Shown piece after piece: positions 24,293-32,881 of a DNA stretch of 64,000 nucleotides. The notes below the pieces were generated by a model, which did no database searches, was not told the origin of the DNA, and worked only from the letters and a program-made list of their open reading frames with translations. Positions within the stretch are counted from its first letter, which is position 1; each line of letters begins with the position of its first letter. The translations under genes and the position numbers were made by a program. The stretch comes from Flavivirga eckloniae (GTDB taxonomy: Bacteria; Bacteroidota; Bacteroidia; Flavobacteriales; Flavobacteriaceae): assembly GCF_002886045.1 (NCBI RefSeq), contig NZ_CP025791.1, forward strand, positions 3,549,001-3,613,000, given 5' to 3'.

Positions 24293-25834
24293 ATGGCAAA
24301 TCAAGACGATCAATTTAAGAAGGTTATATCGCATGCAAAGGAATACGGATATGTATTTCAAAGTAGCGAAATATATGATGGATTAAGTGCAGTTTACGAC
24401 TATGCACAGAACGGTGCAGAGTTAAAGAAAAACATCCGTGATTACTGGTGGAAAGCGATGGTACAAATGCATGAAAATATAGTGGGGATAGACGCCGCTA
24501 TTTTTATGCATCCAACCACATGGAAGGCTTCAGGTCACGTGGATGCTTTTAACGATCCGTTGATCGATAACAAAGATTCCAAAAAAAGATACCGAGCCGA
24601 TGTTTTGGTTGAGGACTATTGTGCTAAAATAGAAGCTAAAATAGATAAAGAAGTTGCTAAAGCAGCCAAGCGTTTTGGAGATGCATTTAACAAAGAAGAA
24701 TTTGTTTCTACAAACGGACGTGTTTTAGGATATCAAGAAAAAATAAATACGATACTTTCTAGGTTAGCAAAGTCTTTAGAAAATGAAGATTTGGCTGATG
24801 TAAAAGCGCTTATTGAAGAGTTAGGAATCGCCGATCCGTTAACTGGAAGTAAAAACTGGACAGACGTTAAGCAGTTCAACCTTATGTTTGGAACCAAACT
24901 TGGTGCTTCTGCAGATTCTGCGATGGATTTATACTTACGTCCGGAAACAGCACAGGGTATTTTTGTAAACTTCCTGAATGTTCAGAAAACAGGGCGTATG
25001 AAAATTCCATTCGGAATTGCGCAAACAGGTAAAGCCTTTAGAAATGAAATTGTAGCAAGACAGTTTATTTTTAGAATGCGGGAGTTTGAACAAATGGAAA
25101 TGCAGTTCTTTATAAAACCAGGAACTCAAAAAGAATGGTACGAGCATTGGAAAGAAACCAGATTAAAATGGCATTTATCATTGGGAATGGGAGAAGATAA
25201 TTACCGCTTCCACGATCATGAAAAATTAGCGCATTATGCAGATGCAGCTGCTGATATTGAATTCAAGTTCCCATTCGGATTTAAAGAATTAGAAGGGATT
25301 CATTCGCGTACAGACTTCGATTTAAAAGCTCACGAAGAATACTCAGGAAAGAAATTACAGTATTTCGATCATGAAGATAACGCGAGTTACACGCCATACG
25401 TTTTAGAAACCTCCATTGGTTTAGATAGAATGTTTTTAGCCGTATTTTCAAATTCGTTACAAGAAGAAGAACTTGAAAACGGAACAACACGTACAGTTTT
25501 AAAATTGCCAAGTGTATTAGCGCCAGTAAAAGCAGCTATTTTACCATTGGTTAAAAAGGATGGTTTACCCGATATTGCCCGTAAGATTGTAGATGATTTA
25601 AAATGGGACTTCAACGTAATTTATGATGAAAAGGATGCTGTGGGAAGACGTTACAGAAGGCAAGATGCCAACGGAACACCATTTTGTATTACTGTAGATC
25701 ATGATACTTTAGAAGATAATATGGTTACCATTCGTCATAGAGATACAATGGAACAACAACGTGTTAAAATAGAAGATTTAAGAGATATTATTAAACAAGA
25801 AGTAGATGTGCGTTCTTGGTTAATGAAGATGTAA
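24293..25834 (+). CDS. glyS: Glycyl-tRNA synthetase (dimeric type)
   Basis: Charges tRNA-Gly. The 513-residue protein is the eukaryote/archaeal-like alpha2 class II enzyme, not the alpha2beta2 form. Visible are motif-2 type FGIAQTGKAFRNEIVARQFIFRMREFEQMEMQ sequence (core FRNEI), LYLRPETAQGIFVNFLN, the motif-3 block LETSIGLDRMFLAVF, and the C-terminal anticodon-binding domain with APVKAAILPLVKKDGLPDIA. Length is normal. It is transcribed alone from a promoter abutting the ATG and ends at a strong terminator at 25884-25918. Confidence 0.96.
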   Translation: MANQDDQFKKVISHAKEYGYVFQSSEIYDGLSAVYDYAQNGAELKKNIRDYWWKAMVQMHENIVGIDAAIFMHPTTWKASGHVDAFNDPLIDNKDSKKRYRADVLVEDYCAKIEAKIDKEVAKAAKRFGDAFNKEEFVSTNGRVLGYQEKINTILSRLAKSLENEDLADVKALIEELGIADPLTGSKNWTDVKQFNLMFGTKLGASADSAMDLYLRPETAQGIFVNFLNVQKTGRMKIPFGIAQTGKAFRNEIVARQFIFRMREFEQMEMQFFIKPGTQKEWYEHWKETRLKWHLSLGMGEDNYRFHDHEKLAHYADAAADIEFKFPFGFKELEGIHSRTDFDLKAHEEYSGKKLQYFDHEDNASYTPYVLETSIGLDRMFLAVFSNSLQEEELENGTTRTVLKLPSVLAPVKAAILPLVKKDGLPDIARKIVDDLKWDFNVIYDEKDAVGRRYRRQDANGTPFCITVDHDTLEDNMVTIRHRDTMEQQRVKIEDLRDIIKQEVDVRSWLMKM

Positions 25835-25883
25835 CAAATTCCTTTGAAAAAAGGAATCTCTGAAATTCTAAAAAGTAATAATC

Positions 25884-25918
25884 AAAACCCAATCATTTTA
25901 ATGAATGATTGGGTTTTT
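25884..25918 (+). terminator. Intrinsic terminator of glyS
   Basis: AAAACCCAATCATT (25884-25897) pairs with AATGATTGGGTTTT (25904-25917) in a perfect 14-bp stem with a 6-nt loop, ending in a T-run. Confidence 0.85.
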
Positions 25919-25971
25919 GTCATTCAGAGCGTAGCGAACCTGCCTGCCGGCAGGCAAGGCTTCTGAATGAC
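25919..25971. repeat. Dispersed palindromic element after glyS
   Basis: GTCATTCAGA (25919-25928) and TCTGAATGAC (25962-25971) are exact complements enclosing GAGCGTAGCGAACCTGCC and the palindrome GCCTGCCGGCAGGC. Relatives occur at 63504-63523 and 63563-63590. GC-rich cores of this kind stand out from the AT-rich surroundings. Confidence 0.75.
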
Positions 25972-26165
25972 AAAGTGTTCCTTTGAAAAAAGGAATCTTA
26001 TAAATTAAAATTCCGAACGTCCCGTTTGGGATTTTTTATCTTTATAAAACCTGTATCCCAAAGCAATTCCAACTTTACATGTGATATCATGGTTAAGTTT
26101 GTCATTATGCAAGATGTTCTTGCCAGAGCCAGGATTCACATTAACTCGACATAATATAGAATCCT

Positions 26166-26636
26166 TTAAATCTTTATTTGTCGATTAATTTGCTGATCTA
26201 AAGAAATGATAGATTCTGTTCTTAATACGCCTACAATTGTTTGAATTTTGTTGTTTAGTAATAGCATCAAATGACTATTATTGTAAGCCAACATTTTGAT
26301 GAAGATATTCCAGTCGCCAGTAGTGTAATGGCATTCTAAAACTTCAGGAACTTTCTTTAAAGCTCTAATAACATCTTCCGTATTTACAGCCTTTTCAAGA
26401 TAAATACCAACAAAGGTCATGGTTGAATAGCCTAAAACCTTAGGATCGATAATGAACTGAGAGCCAGAAATGAGCTTAGACTTTTCTAATTTCCGAAGAC
26501 GTTGATGAATAGCAGCACCAGAAATACCAACATGTCTTGCAATTTCCAGAATAGGTGTTCGGGCATCGGTGGTTAAAGCACGTAGTATCTTTTTGTCGAT
26601 ACCATCTATTATTATAGGCTTGTTTTTAGACTTCAT
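26166..26636 (-). CDS. Lrp/AsnC family transcriptional regulator
   Basis: A 156-residue feast/famine regulator. The N-terminal winged helix-turn-helix (about 10-60) has DKKILRALTTDARTPILEIA followed by RHVGISGAAIHQRLRKLEKS. The C-terminal RAM effector domain starts at about 75 with MTFVGIYLEKAVNTEDVIRA and includes ECHYTTGDWNIFIKMLAYN. The effector amino acid cannot be told. The saccharopine dehydrogenase gene lies 334 nt upstream on the same strand, so control of lysine metabolism is a reasonable guess; ald at 8758 is another possible target. Confidence 0.92.
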   Translation of the reverse strand: MKSKNKPIIIDGIDKKILRALTTDARTPILEIARHVGISGAAIHQRLRKLEKSKLISGSQFIIDPKVLGYSTMTFVGIYLEKAVNTEDVIRALKKVPEVLECHYTTGDWNIFIKMLAYNNSHLMLLLNNKIQTIVGVLRTESIISLDQQINRQIKI

Positions 26637-26970
26637 TAGTTGAATTTTAAAACATAAAAATAGCTATTTGATTTCAAATCGAAACTAAAAACGATATGAA
26701 GTATTTTAATCGAGCTTTTTAAGAGCAATCAAAATGTATTCGTTTAGTATAGCCCAACTGAAAGCATAAAAACAAAACTATGCTTAGTAATGACTATATC
26801 TGTTCAGAATGACGTCGAAGTGAGACCTGTCGGGTCTGGAGAATCAGAACTAATCTGAAACTATTGGACGTTGTTCAAAAAGAAGAAGGCAATTCGGAAG
26901 GGCTAGCTATCCTTATCTTTCAGTTTTCAGTCGGGTATCGATTGAGATAATTGTGAGCAATATTCGAATA
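26637..26970. other. Intergenic region, no gene seen
   Basis: These 334 bases hold only repeat fragments: GAATGACGTCGAAGTGAGAC at about 26808 and AGACCTGTCGGGTCT at about 26823, relatives of the repeats at 63470 and 8443. The promoter of the Lrp gene should lie near 26640-26690 but no clean TAnnTTTG box was found. Confidence 0.5.
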
Positions 26971-28335
26971 TCAATTATTCAAAGGGTTATACCCTAAATA
27001 AGGCACTTCGCGTTCATGAAAATAAACACCAAACGTTTTAAGTTCTTCTAAAATAGGCTCGTAAACCTCTTTACTAATAGGTATTTGAACACCAGGTGTT
27101 GTGATTTTTTTGTTAAGGATAGCAAGCGTTGCCATAGCAACCGGTAAACCTACTGTTTTGGCCATAGCTGTATAGGTTTGATCTTCGCCTAAAACAACCA
27201 TATTCGAGTCGATTTGATGCTTTTTACCGTCTTTTTCGTAACCGAATTTATGATACATAACAATCATGTCTTTATCATCCGGATCAAGTGTCCAGCTATC
27301 CATAAGTATTTTTTGGAGTATTTGCGCTGGAGTTGCTTTTTTAAGACCTACCTTTTTTTCGGAGTTAAAAATATCGAGTTCTACAAGCTTGTCCCACACA
27401 ATATCGTCTTGGTCTATTTTAAGTGCATGCCTTAATTTTAGTTCTACAGAATCAAACGGACTGTAGGTTAAAAAAGCATTTATAAAATCGCGATAGCTCA
27501 TGTTTTCACTATCATCAATCGTATAACTGTCGTCTGTCATTCCCAGTATCACAAAAATATTCCACGCTCGACTAAAGCCAACACGTCTCATAGTACCTCT
27601 GTACAATGTTTTAACATGATCGAGCCCGTAAACACTTTGGTATTTAAGAGAATCTCTGTTAGCATACACTTCAAAACGTCCAAAACCATCAACATCTAAA
27701 AACTCAGTACGTCTAAATAAACGGTGATAAGGAATGTATTTATAAGTACCCTCCTGTAAAAACTTGGCAGCACCACCTTGCCCTGCCAGAACTACATTTC
27801 TGGGGTTCCATGTAAATTTATAATTCCATAGGTTGTTATCGCTTTCGGGAGCAACTAAACCACCAGTAAACGATTCAAATAAGATTATTTTCCCGCCATT
27901 ATTACGTATGTTATCTAAAACCTGCATGGCACTCATATGGTCAATACCCGGATCGACACCAATTTCATTCATTAACACCAGACCCTTGGCTTTGGCTTCA
28001 TCATTTAAAGCCTGCATTTCCGGACTCACATAAGAAGCCGTAACCATGTGTTTACCATACAAAACACAATCTTTAGCCACTTCTATATGAAAACGGGCAG
28101 GCAACATTGAAACTACTATGTCTGCATTTTTAATGGCATTGGTGCGTGATGTTTCATCAAAAATGTCCAACAATATGACTTCAGCATTTTTATGATTGCC
28201 AACCAGTTTTTTTGCCGCATTAAGGTTTACATCACCAACAGTAACAAAGAGGTTCTCTGATGTTGATTTATCTAACAAATATTTTAGAAGACTGGAAGCT
28301 GATTTACCGGAACCAATAACCAAAATTTTTCGCAT
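26971..28335 (-). CDS. Saccharopine dehydrogenase-family protein
   Basis: A 454-residue NAD(P)-dependent enzyme of the saccharopine reductase/dehydrogenase family (Lys9-like), acting in lysine breakdown by releasing glutamate from saccharopine. The Rossmann start is ILVIGSGKSASSLLKYLL. Further marks are ADIVVSMLPARFHIEVAKDC, MNEIGVDPGIDHMSAMQVLD and the substrate region ESFTGGLVAPESDNNLWNYK. The C-terminal part is as long as in the family. Reaction direction cannot be told from sequence. It is divergent from the DUF423 gene, 80 nt away. Confidence 0.9.
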   Translation of the reverse strand: MRKILVIGSGKSASSLLKYLLDKSTSENLFVTVGDVNLNAAKKLVGNHKNAEVILLDIFDETSRTNAIKNADIVVSMLPARFHIEVAKDCVLYGKHMVTASYVSPEMQALNDEAKAKGLVLMNEIGVDPGIDHMSAMQVLDNIRNNGGKIILFESFTGGLVAPESDNNLWNYKFTWNPRNVVLAGQGGAAKFLQEGTYKYIPYHRLFRRTEFLDVDGFGRFEVYANRDSLKYQSVYGLDHVKTLYRGTMRRVGFSRAWNIFVILGMTDDSYTIDDSENMSYRDFINAFLTYSPFDSVELKLRHALKIDQDDIVWDKLVELDIFNSEKKVGLKKATPAQILQKILMDSWTLDPDDKDMIVMYHKFGYEKDGKKHQIDSNMVVLGEDQTYTAMAKTVGLPVAMATLAILNKKITTPGVQIPISKEVYEPILEELKTFGVYFHEREVPYLGYNPLNN

Positions 28336-28415
28336 AGTAATAATAGTTAATTAATTTTGTAACAACGAATTTAATAAATAGAATAGGTTTTAATAGCCAT
28401 AACGTTATACATATT

Positions 28416-28814
28416 ATGAACAAAAAAATATTAATCACAGCGTCCATTTTTGGTTTTTTGGCTGTTGCTTTTGGGGCATTTGGCGCACATGCATTAAAAG
28501 ATTTAATTACGGTTGAGGCACAACAAACTTTTGAAACAGGTGTGAGATATCAGATGTATCATGCTATTTTACTATTGTTTGTAGGGACAAACTCAGATCT
28601 TCAAAAAAGTGCAAAAAAGATTTTGTACTATTTAATTGTAATAGGGGTCATTTTATTCTCTGGATCTATTTATGGATTGGCAACAAACTTGTTAACAACT
28701 TTTAATTTTAAAACCATTGGATTTGTAACTCCAATAGGCGGATTACTTCTCATTTTAACATGGGGGTTTTTAATTGTGAATTTCTTAAAGATTAAGCCCA
28801 AAAACGGAGATTAA
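28416..28814 (+). CDS. DUF423 (YgdD-like) membrane protein
   Basis: A 132-residue inner-membrane protein with four helices. The diagnostic start is ILITASIFGFLAVAFGAFGA then HALK, with FETGVRYQMYHAILLLFVG and GSIYGLATNLL following. The family is widespread, and its function is not established. Located 60 nt upstream of pckA on the same strand, but pckA has its own promoter box, so they are probably separate. Confidence 0.9.
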   Translation: MNKKILITASIFGFLAVAFGAFGAHALKDLITVEAQQTFETGVRYQMYHAILLLFVGTNSDLQKSAKKILYYLIVIGVILFSGSIYGLATNLLTTFNFKTIGFVTPIGGLLLILTWGFLIVNFLKIKPKNGD

Positions 28815-28840
28815 TAATAAATTGTTTAAAATAAATATCT

Positions 28841-28848
28841 TAGTTTTG
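28841..28848 (+). promoter_or_regulatory. Putative -7 box for pckA
   Basis: TAGTTTTG fits TAnnTTTG. A TTG at 28822-28824, 16 nt upstream, could be the -33 element. The ATG follows at 28875. Confidence 0.5.
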
Positions 28849-28874
28849 CACAATAAATAATTTTATAGCAAATT

Positions 28875-30491
28875 ATGGTAAATTATAATCAAGTTACGAA
28901 AACGATTTCGTTGGAGGCATATGGAATTAAAAATGCCGATGTAAAGTATCAACTTTCACCAGATCAGCTTCATGATATTACTATTGAAAAAGGTCTGGGG
29001 GTAGAAGCTTCATCTGGAGCTCTGGCTGTTAACACAGGTGAGTTTACAGGACGCTCTCCGCAAGACCGATTTATTGTTAAAGATGATATAACTCGGGATC
29101 GTATTTGGTGGGGAGACATTAACATTCCTTTCGATCCTGATAAATTCGATGCATTGTATGAAAAGGTTGTTGATTATTTGTCTGAGAAGGAAGTTTTTGT
29201 AAGAGATTGTTATGCTTGTGCAGACCAAGATCATAAATTAAATATTCGCGTTATTAACGAATATCCTTGGAGCAATTTATTTGCTTATAATATGTTTTTG
29301 AAACCCACAAATGAAGAGGTAAAGGGTTTCGATCCGGAATGGATAGTCGTAAATGCACCTGGTTTTATGGCAGATGCAGAAATAGATGGAACACGCCAGC
29401 ATAATTTTGCTATTTTGAATTTTTCCAAAAAAATAGCATTAGTAGGTGGTACTGGGTATACAGGTGAAATTAAAAAAGGTATTTTCTCTGCATTAAATTT
29501 TATACTTCCAGTATTTAAAAAAACGTTACCAATGCATTGTAGTGCTAATGTAGGTAAGGATGGTGATACTGCTATTTTCTTCGGATTATCTGGAACTGGG
29601 AAAACAACCCTGTCTACAGATCCAAACAGAAGCTTAATTGGTGATGATGAGCACGGTTGGACGGGTGAAAATTCGGTGTTTAACTTCGAAGGTGGCTGTT
29701 ATGCTAAGGTTATAAACCTATCTAGAGATAAAGAACCAGAAATATACGATGCTATTAAAAGAGGAGCTATTCTAGAGAATGTTACTTTAGATGCCGATGG
29801 TAATGTAAATTTCGAGGATAGTTCAATTACTCAAAATACCAGAGTTAGTTACCCTATTCAGCATATCGAAAATATTAAAGTACCTTCAATTGGGAAGAAT
29901 CCAAAGAATATTTTCTTTTTAACTGCCGATGCTTTTGGTGTATTGCCTCCAATATCGAAACTAACTCCTAGCCAGGCGGCATACCATTTTATTTCGGGAT
30001 ATACGGCAAAAGTTGCAGGAACCGAAGCTGGAGTTGTAGAACCGCAACCGTCTTTTTCGGCATGTTTTGGAGCGCCTTTTATGCCGCTACATCCTGCCAA
30101 GTATGCAGAAATGTTAAGTAAAAAGATGAAAGAATCTGGCGTTAATGTGTGGCTGGTAAATACAGGTTGGACCGGTGGTCCTTACGGAATTGGAAAGCGC
30201 ATGGAATTAAAATATACTCGTGCCATGATTAAGGCTGTATTAGATGGTCACTTGGGATTGTATAACTACGACGATTACCATATCCATTCCGTTTTTGGTG
30301 TAGCACAACCCAGAGAATGTCCAGGAGTACCGACAAGCGTTTTAAGCCCAAGAGCTACTTGGAATAATGATGAGGACTATTACAAAACGGCGTTTAAGCT
30401 AACCAATGCGTTTCGTGAGAATTTCAAAAAGTTTGAAGCTCATTGTAATGAGGAAATCAGACGAGGCGGTCCACAACGTTATGCGTTTTAA
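28875..30491 (+). CDS. pckA: Phosphoenolpyruvate carboxykinase (ATP)
   Basis: Converts oxaloacetate and ATP to phosphoenolpyruvate, CO2 and ADP, the first step of gluconeogenesis. The 538 residues are typical. Seen in order are GEFTGRSPQDRFIVKD, the substrate region with MHCSANVGKDGDTAIFFGLS, the kinase P-loop GLSGTGKTTLS, the metal-binding LIGDDEHGW, and TADAFGVLPPISKLT. The start is the ATG at 28875 after a good promoter box. It stands alone and ends at the terminator at 30558-30591, shared from the other side by hemD. Confidence 0.97.
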   Translation: MVNYNQVTKTISLEAYGIKNADVKYQLSPDQLHDITIEKGLGVEASSGALAVNTGEFTGRSPQDRFIVKDDITRDRIWWGDINIPFDPDKFDALYEKVVDYLSEKEVFVRDCYACADQDHKLNIRVINEYPWSNLFAYNMFLKPTNEEVKGFDPEWIVVNAPGFMADAEIDGTRQHNFAILNFSKKIALVGGTGYTGEIKKGIFSALNFILPVFKKTLPMHCSANVGKDGDTAIFFGLSGTGKTTLSTDPNRSLIGDDEHGWTGENSVFNFEGGCYAKVINLSRDKEPEIYDAIKRGAILENVTLDADGNVNFEDSSITQNTRVSYPIQHIENIKVPSIGKNPKNIFFLTADAFGVLPPISKLTPSQAAYHFISGYTAKVAGTEAGVVEPQPSFSACFGAPFMPLHPAKYAEMLSKKMKESGVNVWLVNTGWTGGPYGIGKRMELKYTRAMIKAVLDGHLGLYNYDDYHIHSVFGVAQPRECPGVPTSVLSPRATWNNDEDYYKTAFKLTNAFRENFKKFEAHCNEEIRRGGPQRYAF

Positions 30492-30557
30492 TTTTAACAT
30501 AGCGTGAATCATTAATAAATTAGTCGGGTATGACTATATTAATATACTAGTTAAATT

Positions 30558-30591
30558 AAAAAGGGATGATTTGAAAAAATCATCCCTTTTT
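30558..30591. terminator. Bidirectional terminator between pckA and hemD
   Basis: AAAAAGGGATGATTT (30558-30572) pairs with AAATCATCCCTTTTT (30577-30591) across a GAAA loop. A-rich and T-rich ends allow it to serve both convergent transcripts. Confidence 0.85.
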
Positions 30592-30609
30592 GCTTATAAT
30601 AAAAAGTGT

Positions 30610-31359
30610 TTATTTTCCTTTATTGACTTTGTCAATATACTTCTGTAGTGCCATGGTCATTGATGGCGTTTCAGGTGTTGGAGCAGCAATATCTACTCGT
30701 AATCCTTTTTCTTCTACAGCTTTTATCGTTGTATTTCCAAAAACGGCAATGCGCGTATCATTTTGTTTAAAGTCTGGGAAATTATGAAATAAAGATTCTA
30801 TTCCCGAAGGACTAAAAAATACTAAAACATCGTAATACACATCGGCTAAATCAGATAAATCACTTACTACAGTTTTGTAAAAAGTAGCTTGTTTCCAGTT
30901 GACTCCTAAAGCATTTAAGGTTTCAGGAACTGCCGGTTTTACTTTGTCTGTATTTGGTAATAAAAATGTTTCTTCTTTATATTTTTTAATTAATGGAGAT
31001 AATTCAGCAAACGTTCGTTTACCAACATAAATTTTACGTTTTCTATATACCACATATTTTTGAAGATAGAAGGCAACAGCTTCAGACTGGCAGAAATACT
31101 TCATGGTGTCTGGAACTTTAAACCTCATTTCTTCAGCGATTCTAAAAAAGTGATCTACCGCATTTCTACTAGTTAAAATAATAGCAGTATAATTGTTTAA
31201 ATCTACCTTTTGTTGTCTAATCTCTTTTGCAGATACGCCTTCAACATGAATAAAAGGTCTGAAATCTATTTTTACCTTTTGTTTTTCTTGTAAATCAAAG
31301 TAGGGTGAGTTTTCTATTTTTGGTTCGGGTTGAGATACTAGAATTGTTTTTACTTTCAT
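30610..31359 (-). CDS. hemD: Uroporphyrinogen-III synthase
   Basis: Closes hydroxymethylbilane to uroporphyrinogen III in haem synthesis. The 249 residues are a two-lobed HemD fold with little strict conservation; the supporting segments are IILTSRNAVDHFFRIAEEM, YFCQSEAVAFYLQKYVVYR, and VLVFFSPSGIESLFHNFPDF, with FGNTTIKAVEEKGLRVDIAA and PTPETPSMTMAL near the end. It lies 21 nt after the DUF4271 gene in one transcript, the usual flavobacterial arrangement. Other haem genes are not in the window. Confidence 0.88.
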   Translation of the reverse strand: MKVKTILVSQPEPKIENSPYFDLQEKQKVKIDFRPFIHVEGVSAKEIRQQKVDLNNYTAIILTSRNAVDHFFRIAEEMRFKVPDTMKYFCQSEAVAFYLQKYVVYRKRKIYVGKRTFAELSPLIKKYKEETFLLPNTDKVKPAVPETLNALGVNWKQATFYKTVVSDLSDLADVYYDVLVFFSPSGIESLFHNFPDFKQNDTRIAVFGNTTIKAVEEKGLRVDIAAPTPETPSMTMALQKYIDKVNKGK

Positions 31360-31380
31360 ACTTGCAAGTAGTTTGTCCTA

Positions 31381-32028
31381 TTAGTTGGCAATGAACACCT
31401 TGTATAAAATAATATAAGGTGAGATTTCGAGAGTGCAAAGATACAAAATAAAATAAAAATAATTACGTTTTATTAAACTTTGATGTGTTTTAAAGGATGT
31501 AATGATGCCAATAATATTAACAATTAGCAATAAAACAATTATAAAATATATTACCGGCAAAGTTGGTTTAAAACTAAAAAGTAGTAGAGCATTTATTGGG
31601 AGTAATAAAAGACCTATGTAATTTTTGTAACTAATTTTCTGAAAAAGATATTGATCTATTAGTTTGTCAATTTCAAAGATGCTGGCAATAAGCCTTTCTA
31701 TAAGTACTTTTATTAAAATAAACACACAAATACTAAAGGCTATTTTAAACATTAAATCTATTGAGAGCCTACTTCCATTGTTTATTTGGCGGTAAGCTAT
31801 AAAGCTAAAAACAGAAGCCGAAAGAATTAAGTTGCTAAATAATAAAGCATCAAATTTGTCCAGGAATTTTTGATCTCTGGAATAAATCTTAAGATATTTA
31901 GAGTTACCTAAAACATAAATGAAGTCGTCGAAACGTTTAGGGGAAGTCAATTTTGCAATGGCCACAATAAGCAGCCCAGCAACTAATAAAACCGTATATA
32001 ATTCATTTGATACAATATCCCGAAGCAT
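31381..32028 (-). CDS. DUF4271 membrane protein
   Basis: A 215-residue polytopic membrane protein with about six hydrophobic segments. The N-terminal LYTVLLVAGLLIVAIAKLTS followed by PKRFDDFIYVLGNSKYLKIY is typical of DUF4271, a Bacteroidota family regularly found just upstream of hemD. Its function is unknown. It starts at the ATG at 32028 and shares an operon with hemD. Confidence 0.85.
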   Translation of the reverse strand: MLRDIVSNELYTVLLVAGLLIVAIAKLTSPKRFDDFIYVLGNSKYLKIYSRDQKFLDKFDALLFSNLILSASVFSFIAYRQINNGSRLSIDLMFKIAFSICVFILIKVLIERLIASIFEIDKLIDQYLFQKISYKNYIGLLLLPINALLLFSFKPTLPVIYFIIVLLLIVNIIGIITSFKTHQSLIKRNYFYFILYLCTLEISPYIILYKVFIAN

Positions 32029-32152
32029 GCTATAAAATTATTATAATTATTTACACTACACTTATAATTATTAAGGAATATTTAAAAAAAATAAACGCTT
32101 ATTAATGTACATTTGCTAAAAATTAAAATAGATTTTTAACTAAAGTTAGAGA

Positions 32153-32875
32153 ATGAAGGATACAGTAGTTATCATTCCAACATATAATGAGATAGAAAAT
32201 ATTGAAGCTATAGTTAAGGCTGTCTTTTCCCAATCGGATAGTATTCATGTCCTTATTGTTGATGATAACTCACCAGACCTTACAGCTATAAAGGTTAAAG
32301 AATTGCAAGTTGGTTTTCCAAAGCGGTTGTTTTTGGAAGTTCGAAAAGAAAAATCTGGATTAGGTACAGCCTACATTCATGGCTTTAAATGGTGTTTGAA
32401 CAAAGGGTACAAGTATATTTTTGAAATGGACGCCGATTTCTCGCACGATCCTAAAGACTTAATAAAACTATACAAAGCATGCGATGTTGAAGGCGCAGAT
32501 TTATCTATCGGTTCCAGGTATGTACAAGGTGTAAATGTTGTTAACTGGCCTATGAATCGTGTTTTAATGTCTTATTTTGCGTCAAAGTATGTACGCATTA
32601 TTACAGGTATGAGAATACATGATACAACAGCCGGTTTTGTTTGTTATAAACGTGAAGTGCTTGAAGCGATAAACTTGGATGCGATAAAATTTATTGGCTA
32701 CGCGTTTCAAATTGAAATGAAGTTTAAAGCCTATTTAAAGAAGTTTAAAATTAAAGAAGTCCCCGTTATTTTTACAGATAGAACAAAAGGAGAATCAAAA
32801 CTAAGTTCTGGTATAATTTCAGAAGCTGTATTTGGAGTGATCTCTATGAAGCTAAAAAGTTTTTTTAAAAAATAA
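32153..32875 (+). CDS. Polyprenol-phosphate mannosyltransferase (DPM1-like)
   Basis: A GT2-family glycosyltransferase of 240 residues that should load a sugar, typically mannose, onto a polyprenyl phosphate at the cytoplasmic face of the membrane. Visible are the nucleotide-binding start VVIIPTYNEIENIEAIV, DDNSPDLTA, the DxD-type motif FEMDADFSHDPKDL and LSIGSRYVQG. The late DRTKGESKLS is diagnostic of the DPM1 type. There is no C-terminal membrane domain, as in the single-domain enzymes. pyrC follows after 6 nt, a common arrangement in flavobacteria. Confidence 0.92.
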   Translation: MKDTVVIIPTYNEIENIEAIVKAVFSQSDSIHVLIVDDNSPDLTAIKVKELQVGFPKRLFLEVRKEKSGLGTAYIHGFKWCLNKGYKYIFEMDADFSHDPKDLIKLYKACDVEGADLSIGSRYVQGVNVVNWPMNRVLMSYFASKYVRIITGMRIHDTTAGFVCYKREVLEAINLDAIKFIGYAFQIEMKFKAYLKKFKIKEVPVIFTDRTKGESKLSSGIISEAVFGVISMKLKSFFKK

Positions 32876-32881
32876 ACATAT

